NCBI GenBank assembly: GCA_963677695.2 | Contig: CAXXUJ010000001.1 | Location: 868,001-932,000, forward strand | DNA from: SABI01 sp963677695 | GTDB taxonomy: Bacteria; Spirochaetota; Spirochaetia; Sphaerochaetales; Sphaerochaetaceae | DNA length: 64,000 nucleotides | Direction: 5' to 3' | Shown here: piece by piece, positions 52,832 through 61,590 of the stretch | How positions within the stretch are numbered: position 1 is the stretch's first letter | How the letters are laid out: each line of letters starts with the position of its first letter | Program-made: the position numbers and the translations under genes | The notes under the pieces: model-generated | What the model saw: only the letters and a program-made list of their open reading frames with translations | Databases searched by the model: none | Told to the model about the DNA's origin: nothing

Positions 52832-53842
52832 CTACAGTTCTAAAATTTCTTTCCAGACTGAGTCGTCGACAAAGATACCTTTTTCGTCGTGTTCGGCACG
52901 GAATCTAATGTAGTCCTCTCCCGGTGCGTAGATACCGGTCGAGTTTTCTGAAAGCTCTGAACTCTTGATGTATTCAATCGCCTTGGTGATTGTTTCCTTC
53001 ATGTGTTCTGAACTTGTTGTCTTCTTGGGATCGATGACGATCATCACCTGGGAAGCACCGCCGCAGCTGCCGTCTCTCTTTGGATCGAGATCCGCTGCCC
53101 CTACTCCGTCAGAGAGGATGGCACCGAGGATATCGAGCATGAAGGAGAAGCTTGCACCCTTCCAGAAACCGATGGGGAACATTCTTCTCGTTTCTTCGAT
53201 TGCACCGGGATCATCGGTGATATTTCCATCCTTGTCATAGCCACCGGGGAACGGGAGTTTCTGACCTGCAAGTCTCATTACCTGAAGCTTTCCGTAGGCG
53301 TACTGGGAAACTGCCATGTCAAGCTGGATCGAGGGAGCACCGTCGGGACCGGGGACAGCCATGACGAAGGGATTGTTGCCGAGTCTGAGTTCCTTCCCTC
53401 CCCAGGGGGGCATGACCGCTTCGGTGTTGGTCCACATGATCGCAATATAGCCCTTGTTCGCTGCATAGAGACCGTAGGTACCTCCCCTCATCCAGTGGGT
53501 GGTATTCTTCAGGCCGACCATACCGACACCGTTCTTCTCAGCCATTTCAATTGCGCTGTCTGCAGCATGGAGGGCGTTGAGAATTCCGGGACCTCTGTTA
53601 CCGTTGAAGACTTTGAGTGAACCGAAGTCCTTCTCGAGGGTGGGTTCGGCATTTATATCGACCCAACCCTTCTGGATATAGTCCACAAAACGCGCAACGC
53701 GGTTGGTTCCGTGAGAATAGATCCCGTCATAGGTGGATTCGGTATGGATTCTCGCACAGGTATCGGCCTTCGCTTCCTCCATTCCGTATTTCATGAAGAC
53801 TCTCTTGATCTCTTTCTGTATTTCTTCGAATGATAATCTCAT
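52832..53842 (-). CDS. Ldh2 family oxidoreductase resembling 2,3-diketo-L-gulonate reductase (YiaK)
   Basis: 336 residues of the malate/L-lactate/ureidoglycolate dehydrogenase fold. RVARFVDYIQKGWVDINAEP, TTHWMRGGTYGLYAANKG and WTNTEAVMPPWGGKE with LGNNPFVMAVP resemble YiaK/DlgD. The ATG with AAGGAG eight bases upstream is preferred over one 21 bases earlier. The operator-like TGATAATCA pair at 53899-53917 precedes it. Likely reduces a keto sugar acid with NAD(P)H. Confidence 0.85.
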   Translation of the reverse strand: MRLSFEEIQKEIKRVFMKYGMEEAKADTCARIHTESTYDGIYSHGTNRVARFVDYIQKGWVDINAEPTLEKDFGSLKVFNGNRGPGILNALHAADSAIEMAEKNGVGMVGLKNTTHWMRGGTYGLYAANKGYIAIMWTNTEAVMPPWGGKELRLGNNPFVMAVPGPDGAPSIQLDMAVSQYAYGKLQVMRLAGQKLPFPGGYDKDGNITDDPGAIEETRRMFPIGFWKGASFSFMLDILGAILSDGVGAADLDPKRDGSCGGASQVMIVIDPKKTTSSEHMKETITKAIEYIKSSELSENSTGIYAPGEDYIRFRAEHDEKGIFVDDSVWKEILEL

Positions 53843-53898
53843 CTCTTTCGCTCCTTTTTTCATGTCCAGCTGCCTGGACTTTCTCTATTCCTATCTAT

Positions 53899-53917
53899 TG
53901 ATAATCATTGATAATCA
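53899..53917. promoter_or_regulatory. Candidate operator: two TGATAATCA copies
   Basis: TGATAATCA twice in direct orientation, one base between, upstream of the YiaK-like gene. The same element occurs as an inverted pair at 56198-56218, upstream of the RraA-like gene, linking the two units. Confidence 0.6.
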
Positions 53918-53968
53918 GATAAACAAACACACACCCCTCAGGAATCCATTTTATCTGACTGCAATGCA

Positions 53969-54685
53969 CTATTCTGTTCTGAGTGTCGCCTCTATAATGA
54001 GATCCTTTCTTCTGTTGCTGAGAATCTCGGCAAGGTGTGCCGCACGATCCTCGTCCTGATCTCTGATCGCATCAAACATCACCTTATGATCTTTAACGGC
54101 CTGCTCCCACTCTGCAATATAATCGGTGTAAAGAAGACGTGTCTCACGCAACATCGCCTGAATCACATTGATGAGCGAGTAATAGAGCGAATTCCTGGAG
54201 ATCTGTGCGATCTTACTATGGAACTGCTCATCTATCCTGATCATATCTTCCTGAGTCTCCGCAGAGTCCATCGAGTCAATGATCTGCTTAAGTTCAACCA
54301 TTTCCTCTATGGTTCGTATCTTGGCTACCCGTTTCATGATACCCCGTTCAAGGGTGGTTTTAAGCTCATAGAGTTCAAAAAGCGGATGAGCTGAATTCAT
54401 AGAGGAAGCCTCAAAGAGGAGAGAAAAGGTGCTGATCAGGGTTGTCAGATCCATTTTTGCTACATAGCAGCCACTCCGCGAACGCATCTCGACAAGTCCG
54501 AGTGCTGAAGCTTTCATGATACCGCTTCTCACCTGGGACTGGGAAATATCCATCTCCTGGGAAAAGTCTCTGATTGAAGGAAGCTTGTCACCTGAAGAAA
54601 GATTATGTGATCTGATGAATCGCACGAGATGAAAAATAAACTTATCTTCCTGATTATTAAAAAATCCGTTTGGTACTACATCCAT
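53969..54685 (-). CDS. GntR-family transcriptional regulator (FadR/FCD type)
   Basis: 238 residues. N-terminal winged helix (LSSGDKLPSIRDFSQEMDISQSQVRSGIMKASALGLVEMR, residues about 25-64), FCD helical domain starting at PLFELYELKTTLERGIM. Lies between the YiaK-like and HIBADH-like genes. Candidate targets are the TGATAATCA elements. Confidence 0.85.
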   Translation of the reverse strand: MDVVPNGFFNNQEDKFIFHLVRFIRSHNLSSGDKLPSIRDFSQEMDISQSQVRSGIMKASALGLVEMRSRSGCYVAKMDLTTLISTFSLLFEASSMNSAHPLFELYELKTTLERGIMKRVAKIRTIEEMVELKQIIDSMDSAETQEDMIRIDEQFHSKIAQISRNSLYYSLINVIQAMLRETRLLYTDYIAEWEQAVKDHKVMFDAIRDQDEDRAAHLAEILSNRRKDLIIEATLRTE

Positions 54686-54746
54686 GATCTTTTCACCTTT
54701 TTATTCAAATTCATGGAATTCTATCACACCGTTACTGATATTCATA

Positions 54747-54761
54747 GAATTCACTGAATTC
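54747..54761. promoter_or_regulatory. Palindromic operator candidate GAATTCA-N-TGAATTC
   Basis: GAATTCACTGAATTC, in the 80-base spacer upstream of the GntR gene. Two looser AATTC/GAATT pairs are nearby (54708-54720 and 54740-54750). Nearly the same 15-mer lies at 22470-22484. Confidence 0.5.
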
Positions 54762-54765
54762 TTCT

Positions 54766-55416
54766 CTATATATCCTGACCGACGACAAGCCCGTCGGCGA
54801 AAGCCCTGCACACGAGGGACAGATCCAACCCCTCATTCATCGCCTCAGTGAAAGTCTCTGAGATAGATGCACAGGATTGCCCCTCAATAATCTCAGCGAC
54901 CTTTTTCATCGTAAATCCCGCGCCGATACCTCCGCACAGCACAACAGATTTACCTATCGACTGCAGTATTTCTTTCTGGTTCTCAAATATTTCTCTCTTT
55001 CCACCTGTCAGGATATTGAGTGTCCCCCTGCTTATATCTTCATCAGTACCGCAGAGAATCGCTTCAAGAACATCCACACCGGAATTTTCACAGCTTTCAG
55101 AAATACTGCGTATAACGTCCGGTGACACAGCAGATGTTGTGATAATCTCAAGATTTTCATGGGCTCCGTCAAGGACGCCTTCTTCATCCAGGATTAGAGA
55201 CTGCAGCTGAAGAGGATCGGGAATCATCATAATGAGTGTCTCAACCTGGGAAGCAAGGTGTGCGGCACTTTCAGCAACCGGAATATCACCCCTGCGGGCG
55301 ACCTCAGAAAGGTCCGACGCAGGATCAAAGAGAGTGAGATCATATCCATTTCTGAAAAGATTCATAGCTAAAGATGCACTCATAGCCCCGAGTCCGATGA
55401 AACCGATGCTCGTCAT
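54766..55416 (-). CDS. 3-hydroxyisobutyrate dehydrogenase-like protein, short at the C-terminus
   Basis: 216 residues. N-terminal NAD(P) site IGFIGLGAMSASLAMNLFRNGYDL, and GIGAGFTMKKVAEIIEG where the family has the catalytic Lys and an Asn. Full-length members have about 290 residues; here about 75 at the C-terminal helical domain are missing, with only 80 bases before the next gene. It may be a decayed remnant or a shortened form. Same operon as the RraA-like gene. Confidence 0.75.
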   Translation of the reverse strand: MTSIGFIGLGAMSASLAMNLFRNGYDLTLFDPASDLSEVARRGDIPVAESAAHLASQVETLIMMIPDPLQLQSLILDEEGVLDGAHENLEIITTSAVSPDVIRSISESCENSGVDVLEAILCGTDEDISRGTLNILTGGKREIFENQKEILQSIGKSVVLCGGIGAGFTMKKVAEIIEGQSCASISETFTEAMNEGLDLSLVCRAFADGLVVGQDI

Positions 55417-55428
55417 ATCAGAATTTCC

Positions 55429-56139
55429 TTATTTTTTATTACGCAGTTCAGCCATCTCTTTCCGCCACACCCTGAGATCATCAAGGGAGAGTTCTCCGTC
55501 TTTCACGCCTCGACAGCCGTTCAGAACTGGCAGTTCGGCTTCCTGCATCTGGCGACAGGCATCTGCAACAAGGTGTGCAACCTCGTGAGGAATGGCAATC
55601 ACCCCGTGCTGATCCCCATGAAGGAGATCTCCAGGATTGACAGTCAGTCCTGCGATCGATACAGGGATGCCGGCTTCCTCAACGTGGATATACCCATGAG
55701 AAACGAGAACACTTTTTGCGATATAGGTAAAACTGAGAGCTTCGGCTTCTTTGAGGTCTCTCACTCCCCCGGTGGTAATGACTGACATACATCCGAGAGC
55801 CTTATGGACGGTGGTCTGCACCTCACCCCAGAATGAGCCAACAGGAGTTGGATCAATATCTTCGATGACCGAGATCGGATGGATGGGGCAATCTTTGATA
55901 GACTGATAATACTGAAAAAGGATTTCTTCGCTATTGGCAGGACCAGGGGCTGCCGCAGATACTTTAGCTGTGCAGGCATACCCGACAACCGGAGTTGATT
56001 TACCGAAAATAGAACGGATCTCAGGGTTTGTAAATCCTTCCACCCTTGTATTGATACCGAACTTTTCCAGGGCATTCGATACAGTCGGTGTGTCAAACTG
56101 AGCAAGTTCCTGCAGCTGTTCTTCTGTAAGATATTTCAT
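55429..56139 (-). CDS. RraA-family aldolase/decarboxylase-like protein
   Basis: 236 residues. Contains GGVRDLKEAEAL (the Arg-Asp pair) and NPGDLLHGDQHGVIAIP. Differs from the copy at 34-729. With the YiaK-like, HIBADH-like and GntR genes it suggests a sugar-acid or hydroxy-acid pathway. GAAGGAG ten bases before ATG. Preceded by the CTGATAATCA palindrome. Confidence 0.8.
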   Translation of the reverse strand: MKYLTEEQLQELAQFDTPTVSNALEKFGINTRVEGFTNPEIRSIFGKSTPVVGYACTAKVSAAAPGPANSEEILFQYYQSIKDCPIHPISVIEDIDPTPVGSFWGEVQTTVHKALGCMSVITTGGVRDLKEAEALSFTYIAKSVLVSHGYIHVEEAGIPVSIAGLTVNPGDLLHGDQHGVIAIPHEVAHLVADACRQMQEAELPVLNGCRGVKDGELSLDDLRVWRKEMAELRNKK

Positions 56140-56197
56140 TCTTCACGTTCTCCTTCATAGATTAATATAAATTATAAGGTACACATTCATATTTAAT

Positions 56198-56218
56198 CTG
56201 ATAATCAATGATTATCAG
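56198..56218. promoter_or_regulatory. Palindromic operator candidate, CTGATAATCA arms
   Basis: CTGATAATCA and TGATTATCAG surround one base, a perfect 21-base palindrome 59 bases upstream of the RraA-like ATG. Its half-site recurs upstream of the YiaK-like gene. Confidence 0.65.
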
Positions 56219-56280
56219 TTGTGTTCATGACTATTACATACCTCACCCTTGTTGTCAAGAAATATATATCGATAGGAGGT

Positions 56281-56334
56281 AAAAAATAGAACGGCCTCTC
56301 TATTTTTCAATAGAAGACCGCTCTATTCTATTCG
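56281..56334 (-). terminator. Terminator of nrdJ
   Basis: AGAACGGCC...AATAGAAGACCGCTCT form a long stem with a small loop; on the minus strand it is followed by ATTTTTT (56281-56287). Confidence 0.85.
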
Positions 56335-56349
56335 CTGTTTTTTTCTACA

Positions 56350-58851
56350 TCAGCACTCGCTGTGTCCGCAGGAGAAACATTTCTTGCACCCTTCGATGTT
56401 GACGAAGGTGACGTTTCCGCACACCGGACAGATATCGGGAGCAACATGGCTGCTCACGTTCTGTTCCAGGTTGAGAGCAAACTGCTTTGCATCCTCAGCC
56501 ACATCCTCTTCATCGGGAAGTTCGGGGTAGACCCTCTGTTCATCTATATCACCCATATGCTCTTCAAGCACCTGAGCAACTGCATCGGGAAGGCTCATGA
56601 CCCTATTCTTTCCGAACCCTAACGGGCGTCCGGAACCGATTCCTCTGAGCTGTGCAATAACTGCACGTGCTCTATCCAGCGGAGAGAGAGGAGAAGGCAT
56701 ACGGAGGATGAGAGAGACCAGTCTTCCGAGACCTTCAGCATCAGCAGATACATCCGAACCGACCTTTGCCACGTTGATGAATACTTCAAAGGGTTCATTT
56801 GCATGCATGCCTTCTGAGTTCACTGTGATATATGCCGTTCCGATAGGTGTCGCCTTGCGGTAGGTCGTTCCGTGAAGGACCGTCGATCTCACGCGGGACT
56901 TCGGCTGTTCAACGATGAACTGCGGTGAGGGATCTGAATCTTCATCATCACTCTTCGCGATGAGAACCTGAGAGTCGCGTGAACCATCTCTGTAGGTGGT
57001 ACCGCCCTTACATCCTGTATCATAGAGAAGCTCATAGAGTTTCGCAGTCTGTTCGACCGTGTAGTCTTTGGGTGTATTACCTGTCTTGCTGATCGAAGAG
57101 TCGACCCAGCGCTGGATAGCAGCCTGTACATGGACGTGCCCTTCAGGGGAAAGGTCCATGGCGGAGACGAAGAAATCAGGTTTGGGTTTGCCGGGGTTCG
57201 CCTTGACCCACTCATCATAGACACCCACTCGCTCGATATTGCTTCCCATGCGGCCGACACGCTCCCACTCCCAGAAGTAGTAGGGTTCGATACCGGTAGA
57301 GGTTCCGACCATCGTTCCGGTCGTACCGGTTGGTGCCTGTGTGAGGAGGGTCACGTTACGCATACCCTTCTCTCTGACAATCTGCCGTACATCTTCGGGC
57401 ATCTGCTTCATGAATCCGCTTTCCAGGAACTTCTCAGCATCGAAGAGGGGGAAGGAACCCTTCTCCTCTGCAAGGAGAGCACTCTCCTTGTAGGCTTCGA
57501 CACAGATGAACTTGTAAAGTTCGTCGATGAACGTCAGTGAGCTTTCACTTCCGTACCCGAGCTCCATCCTGATAAGGAGATCGGCAAGTCCCATCGTTCC
57601 GAGGCCGATACGGCGCTCGCTCTGCTGACGGTTCTTGTTCTCTTCGTAGAAATAGGGGGTGTCGTCAATGACATTGTCGAGGAAGCGTACAGCTGCGCGG
57701 ACAGTCCGTCCCAGGTCATCCCAGAGGACTTTCTTGTCTGACACGAACTTAGAGAGGTTGATCGAACCGAGGTTACAGACGCCCCAGGAAGGAAGTCCCT
57801 GTTCTCCGCACGGGTTGGTGCACTGGATACTGCTGTAGTAGTAGCTGTTCGACATCTTGTTGTAACGGTCGACGAAGAAGACTCCGGGTTCAGCTGAAGC
57901 CCAGGCGCTCTCGATGATAGCGTTCCATACGTCACGTGCCTTATGGGTCTGATAGGGAATGACTTTTCTTCCTTCTTTGAGCCATTTCTCCATATCGCCG
58001 TCCCAGTGATCGTTGTAGGCGGGATCGGAGGTATCGGGGAAGTAGGTTTTCCATTCCTGATCGTTCTTCACTGCATCCATGAAGTCATCGGTGATTCCGA
58101 CGCTGATGTTTGCGTTGACGATCTTATCCATCTCACGCTTGCTTGCGATGAAATCGAGAATGTCAGGGTGCCAGACATTGAGGATGAGCATGAGAGCTCC
58201 CCTTCTGCTTCCACCCTGTTCGATGAGACCGGTAACAAAAGAGAAAAGCGCACCCCAGGAGACGGAACCGCTCGAACGTCCGTTCACACCCTTTACATAG
58301 GCGTGCTTAGGTCTGAGAGAGGAGAGGTTCATACCTACTCCGCCTCCGCGGCTCATGATCTCAGTCATCTGACCGAGGCTTGTGATGATGCCGCCGCGGG
58401 AATCCTTCGGACTCGGAATAACGTAACAGTTGAAATAGGTGAGGTTCTGGTCAGTTCCTGCTCCGGTGAGAATTCTTCCGCCGGGAACGAAGCGCCAGTC
58501 TTCAAGGATCCAGTTGAATTCCTTCTCCCACTTTGCCTGACTGCTCTTGTTTTCCTGCAGGCTCATCCCTTTCGCAACGCGATGGAGCATCTGGGCAGGG
58601 TCGGTTTCGATCGGTTTGTCAACATGATCGCGGGTAGCTTGAACCTCGGTACCATCCTCGAGAAGAACCGTGACAAGATCATTGTCAATTCTGATGACCC
58701 GTCCGATCTCACGCTGTCCGGTCTGGGTATTGCTAACAGCAACCACAAGGTCATCGACCGCGAGGGTCTCCTTCTTCCCATCCTTCTGTGCGTATCTATC
58801 GAGAAAAATCTTTCGCCCGAGAGGCGAGAGCGTATTTACTGAGTGTGCCAC
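56350..58851 (-). CDS. nrdJ: Adenosylcobalamin-dependent ribonucleoside-diphosphate reductase (class II)
   Basis: 833 residues. Substrate and radical-site motifs: YFNCYVIPSP, SRGGGVGMNLS, CTNPCGEQGLP (with the catalytic Cys) and APTGTTGTMVGTSTGIEPYYFW. The C-terminus has a Zn-ribbon-like CPVCGNVT and CKKCFSCGHSEC, probably the redox-active tail. An N-terminal insert (residues about 32-80) precedes the main domain. GTG start, AGGGGG seven bases upstream. Makes dNTP precursors without oxygen. An NrdR box lies upstream. Confidence 0.96.
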   Translation of the reverse strand: MAHSVNTLSPLGRKIFLDRYAQKDGKKETLAVDDLVVAVSNTQTGQREIGRVIRIDNDLVTVLLEDGTEVQATRDHVDKPIETDPAQMLHRVAKGMSLQENKSSQAKWEKEFNWILEDWRFVPGGRILTGAGTDQNLTYFNCYVIPSPKDSRGGIITSLGQMTEIMSRGGGVGMNLSSLRPKHAYVKGVNGRSSGSVSWGALFSFVTGLIEQGGSRRGALMLILNVWHPDILDFIASKREMDKIVNANISVGITDDFMDAVKNDQEWKTYFPDTSDPAYNDHWDGDMEKWLKEGRKVIPYQTHKARDVWNAIIESAWASAEPGVFFVDRYNKMSNSYYYSSIQCTNPCGEQGLPSWGVCNLGSINLSKFVSDKKVLWDDLGRTVRAAVRFLDNVIDDTPYFYEENKNRQQSERRIGLGTMGLADLLIRMELGYGSESSLTFIDELYKFICVEAYKESALLAEEKGSFPLFDAEKFLESGFMKQMPEDVRQIVREKGMRNVTLLTQAPTGTTGTMVGTSTGIEPYYFWEWERVGRMGSNIERVGVYDEWVKANPGKPKPDFFVSAMDLSPEGHVHVQAAIQRWVDSSISKTGNTPKDYTVEQTAKLYELLYDTGCKGGTTYRDGSRDSQVLIAKSDDEDSDPSPQFIVEQPKSRVRSTVLHGTTYRKATPIGTAYITVNSEGMHANEPFEVFINVAKVGSDVSADAEGLGRLVSLILRMPSPLSPLDRARAVIAQLRGIGSGRPLGFGKNRVMSLPDAVAQVLEEHMGDIDEQRVYPELPDEEDVAEDAKQFALNLEQNVSSHVAPDICPVCGNVTFVNIEGCKKCFSCGHSEC

Positions 58852-58898
58852 CTATAAACCCCCTGCATTAGTGTGCCCGCAGAACCGCGGGCTAATTT

Positions 58899-58927
58899 AG
58901 AGTAGCATATCCTCATCCGGAGCGCAA
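58899..58927 (-). promoter_or_regulatory. Extended -10 promoter of nrdJ
   Basis: Minus strand TTGCGC (58922-58927), 17 bases, TACTCT (58899-58904), with TG one base upstream of the -10. Confidence 0.55.
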
Positions 58928-58944
58928 CAGAATTCAAAGAATTT

Positions 58945-58960
58945 ATGCTATTGGTGGTGG
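58945..58960 (-). promoter_or_regulatory. Degenerate second NrdR box
   Basis: ATGCTATTGGTGGTGG matches the left half of an NrdR box (ATGCTAT) and parts of the right. It starts exactly 31 bases from the perfect box at 58976, the spacing usual for paired NrdR boxes. Confidence 0.35.
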
Positions 58961-58975
58961 TATCAAATATCTGGT

Positions 58976-58991
58976 ACGCTATATATAGCGT
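58976..58991 (-). promoter_or_regulatory. NrdR box
   Basis: ACGCTATATATAGCGT is a perfect palindrome matching the NrdR consensus acaCwATATAtwGtgt. NrdR is an ATP/dATP-sensing repressor of ribonucleotide reductase genes. Confidence 0.8.
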
Positions 58992-59039
58992 AAGTACAAG
59001 AATGCTTTAAAAGTTATACAACTTTACATAATGGTAATT

Positions 59040-60092
59040 TCACCCCATATATTCACACACAGCAAACAATAATTTCAGCAGCTCAACATAGTCGTTCAGC
59101 GAAGTCACACCATAATGACTATGAGCGTAGCGTACAGGGACCCCGACGACCACCGAATCTATCCCATCCCCTGCCAATGCAATTTTCGCTGCATCCGTTC
59201 CTCCGGCCTTTCTTACACTCTTCTGAATCTTGATTTCGGAAGCGGCACATACTTTATCTATGAGTGAAAGCAGTCTGACTGAACCGATATGGGTCGGGTC
59301 GAACAGACGGACATGGGCACCCTTACCCACCGAAGTCTGAGGGTGCTTGGCACCACCGGGGACGTCATCTGCCGGGGCTCCCTCCACAATGAGAGCGTAA
59401 TCGGCTTTAATATAATTGGAAAGGACAGCAGCTCCTCTCGCACCCACTTCTTCCTGAACGGTGAATGCCAGATGTACCGTGTTCTTCACAGGCTCTTCAG
59501 CTAACTCAAAGGCAAGGTCAACGAGGGAGGCCACCCCGATTCTGTCATCGAATGATTTGGAGACCATGGTTCCGCTTTTTTCCCGATACGAAAATTGAGA
59601 CACAGGAAGAACCCTTGCTCCTATCTCGACCAAAAGGAGATCTCTCACTTCCTGAGCAGATGAAACACCGACATCAATGAAAAGGTCGTCAAGAGAAGGC
59701 AGCATCCCTCTTTTTCCTTCCGGAAGGAAATGGGGAGAGATCATACCGAAGACACCCCTTACCCGGCCCCCTTCTGAATCTATGATCTCGACTTGGGCAC
59801 TGGAAAGGGTTGCAGGATTCCAGCCTCCTACCTGCTGCACACGAAGAAACCCGTCAGATGTGATATCGCTCACAAGGAAGCCTATCTCATCCATATGGGC
59901 GGCAAGAAGGATGGTGGAAGCCTCAGGATCTGTTCCTTCTATCGTATACACGAGATTTCCGATGCGGTCCCGAGTCTTCGTTCCGATCCCGTCCAGGATC
60001 TTCTCTATGTACGAGGCGACTTCGCTCTCATAGCCCGATATTCCGTCGAGAAGTGTCAGTTCCCGTATCAGTGTAAGTGAATCTTTTCTCAT
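59040..60092 (-). CDS. M42 family metallo-aminopeptidase
   Basis: 350 residues. Di-metal motifs: LLAAHMDEIGFLV, SKSFDDRIGVASL, FTVQEEVGARGAA, and HSHYGVTSL. Likely a cytosolic dodecameric aminopeptidase. The ATG at 60092 was chosen because a promoter ends six bases upstream, while a TTG 30 bases earlier lies within the -35/-10 spacer. Confidence 0.92.
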   Translation of the reverse strand: MRKDSLTLIRELTLLDGISGYESEVASYIEKILDGIGTKTRDRIGNLVYTIEGTDPEASTILLAAHMDEIGFLVSDITSDGFLRVQQVGGWNPATLSSAQVEIIDSEGGRVRGVFGMISPHFLPEGKRGMLPSLDDLFIDVGVSSAQEVRDLLLVEIGARVLPVSQFSYREKSGTMVSKSFDDRIGVASLVDLAFELAEEPVKNTVHLAFTVQEEVGARGAAVLSNYIKADYALIVEGAPADDVPGGAKHPQTSVGKGAHVRLFDPTHIGSVRLLSLIDKVCAASEIKIQKSVRKAGGTDAAKIALAGDGIDSVVVGVPVRYAHSHYGVTSLNDYVELLKLLFAVCEYMG

Positions 60093-60098
60093 GATCAA

Positions 60099-60127
60099 AG
60101 TATAGGGAAGGTCCTTGCACAAGGCAA
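60099..60127 (-). promoter_or_regulatory. Promoter of the M42 gene, consistent with a leaderless transcript
   Basis: Minus strand TTGCCT (60122-60127), 17 bases, TATACT (60099-60104), then TTGATC and the ATG. The predicted transcript start is the A of ATG. No Shine-Dalgarno is found. Confidence 0.6.
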
Positions 60128-60151
60128 GGTTCTTGCATAAAGCAAGGTTAG
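60108..60151. repeat. 18-base tandem repeat overlapping the M42 promoter
   Basis: AAGGTCCTTGCACAAGGC (60108-60125), AAGGTTCTTGCATAAAGC (60126-60143) and a partial AAGGTTAG. It spans the -35 of the M42 promoter, so copy-number change could alter expression. Confidence 0.7.
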
Positions 60152-60161
60152 AAAGACTCTT

Positions 60162-60181
60162 CCCCTGTGCTAGGCAGGGGG
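60162..60181 (-). terminator. Weak terminator of gdhA
   Basis: CCCCTG and CAGGGG pair around GTGCTAGG; on the minus strand only a broken T-run follows. It is 28 bases beyond the gdhA stop. Confidence 0.45.
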
Positions 60182-60208
60182 AGAGAAATACGTTACTTAA
60201 AAGAACTG

Positions 60209-61543
60209 TTAATAACCGAAATCAAGCATCGCATCAGCCACTTTTTTGAACCCAGCGATGTTCGCCCCCTTCACGTAGTTGATATAATCCTTCTGCGCCC
60301 CGTACTGGAGGCAGGAAGCATGAATATTCTGCATGATCGCCTGGAGCTTCTCATCAACTTCGGCTGCTGTCCAGCTCAGTTTCATCGAGTTCTGGCTCAT
60401 CTCAAGACCGCTCACTGCAACGCCTCCGGCGTTTGCGGCCTTGCCCGGAGCAAAGGGAATCTTCTGTTCGATCAGATAGTTCATCGCATCGGCCGTGCAT
60501 CCCATATTAGAAGTCTCGACAACGTACTTTACTCCGTTGTCAGCGAGCATCTTCGCATCGGCAAGGTCAAGTTCATTCTGGATAGCACAGGGGAAGGCCA
60601 TATCGACAGGCACCTCCCACGGTTTTCTGGAAGGAACGAAGGTCGCATTGAAACGCTTCGCGTAGGGAGCGACAACATCATTATTGCTCTTTCGGAGCTC
60701 CAGCATGTAATTGAATTTCTCCTCTGTTCCGATCCCCTCTTCGTCTACTATATACCCGTCAGGACCGCTGATTGTGACAACCTTCGCCCCCTTCTGAGAG
60801 GCTTTCATGGCAACTCCCCAGGCGACGTTACCGAAACCGCTCACGGCGATTCTCTTCCCTTCGAGGGTATCGCCATGGGCCTTCACCATCTCATCAGCGA
60901 AGTAGATAGAACCGAAACCGGTTGCCTCCGGACGGATGACAGATCCTCCCCAGGATCGCCCTTTCCCGGTGAGAACTCCGGTATTCTCATCTTTCAGCCT
61001 TTTATACTGACCATAGAGGTACCCGATCTCACGTGCCCCCACCCCGATATCGCCTGCGGGAACATCAGTGTTCGGTCCTATATATTTATGGAGTTCAGTC
61101 ATGAACGAGCGACAGAATCTCAGGATCTCAGAATCACTCTTCCCTCTGGGATTGAAATCCGATCCACCCTTTCCTCCTCCCATCGGGAGTGTTGTGAGAG
61201 AGTTCTTGAACGTCTGTTCAAAACCGAGAAACTTCAGAGATCCGAGGGTCACGCTCGCGTGAAAGCGCAGCCCCCCTTTATAGGGACCGAGGGCGTTATT
61301 GAACTGGACACGATAGCCTCTGTTCACCTGAATGTCTCCGTTATCATCTTCCCATTCGACTTTGAAGGTGAATATCCTGTCAGGCTCAGTGATTCTCTCC
61401 AGGATCTTTCCATGTACATAGGCTGGATTATCATTGACCACATCGATGATGGATTCGATCACCTCCCGTGCCGCCTGGATGAATTCCGGCTCCGCAGGAT
61501 TCTTTCTTTCAAGCTCTGCCATGAATGTATCAAGTCTGTACAT
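60209..61543 (-). CDS. gdhA: Glutamate dehydrogenase, hexameric
   Basis: 444 residues. LPMGGGKGGSDFNPRGKSD includes the catalytic Lys, NTDVPAGDIGVGAREIG and GNVAWG follow. Converts 2-oxoglutarate and ammonia to glutamate, probably with NADPH. AAGGAGGAG precedes the ATG. Strong promoter upstream. Confidence 0.96.
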   Translation of the reverse strand: MYRLDTFMAELERKNPAEPEFIQAAREVIESIIDVVNDNPAYVHGKILERITEPDRIFTFKVEWEDDNGDIQVNRGYRVQFNNALGPYKGGLRFHASVTLGSLKFLGFEQTFKNSLTTLPMGGGKGGSDFNPRGKSDSEILRFCRSFMTELHKYIGPNTDVPAGDIGVGAREIGYLYGQYKRLKDENTGVLTGKGRSWGGSVIRPEATGFGSIYFADEMVKAHGDTLEGKRIAVSGFGNVAWGVAMKASQKGAKVVTISGPDGYIVDEEGIGTEEKFNYMLELRKSNNDVVAPYAKRFNATFVPSRKPWEVPVDMAFPCAIQNELDLADAKMLADNGVKYVVETSNMGCTADAMNYLIEQKIPFAPGKAANAGGVAVSGLEMSQNSMKLSWTAAEVDEKLQAIMQNIHASCLQYGAQKDYINYVKGANIAGFKKVADAMLDFGY

Positions 61544-61590
61544 TTCGCTCCTCCTTTCGAATCTGCTTCTGTGAGAAACAGGACAGCTGT

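Noticed and set aside
57943..58842. 299-codon plus-strand frame opposite nrdJ
   Set aside because: Shadow of nrdJ; no ribosome site or domain.
58852..58900. Cobalamin riboswitch before nrdJ
   Set aside because: Only a short GCCCGC/GCGGGC hairpin is present; no B12-box-like sequence was seen.
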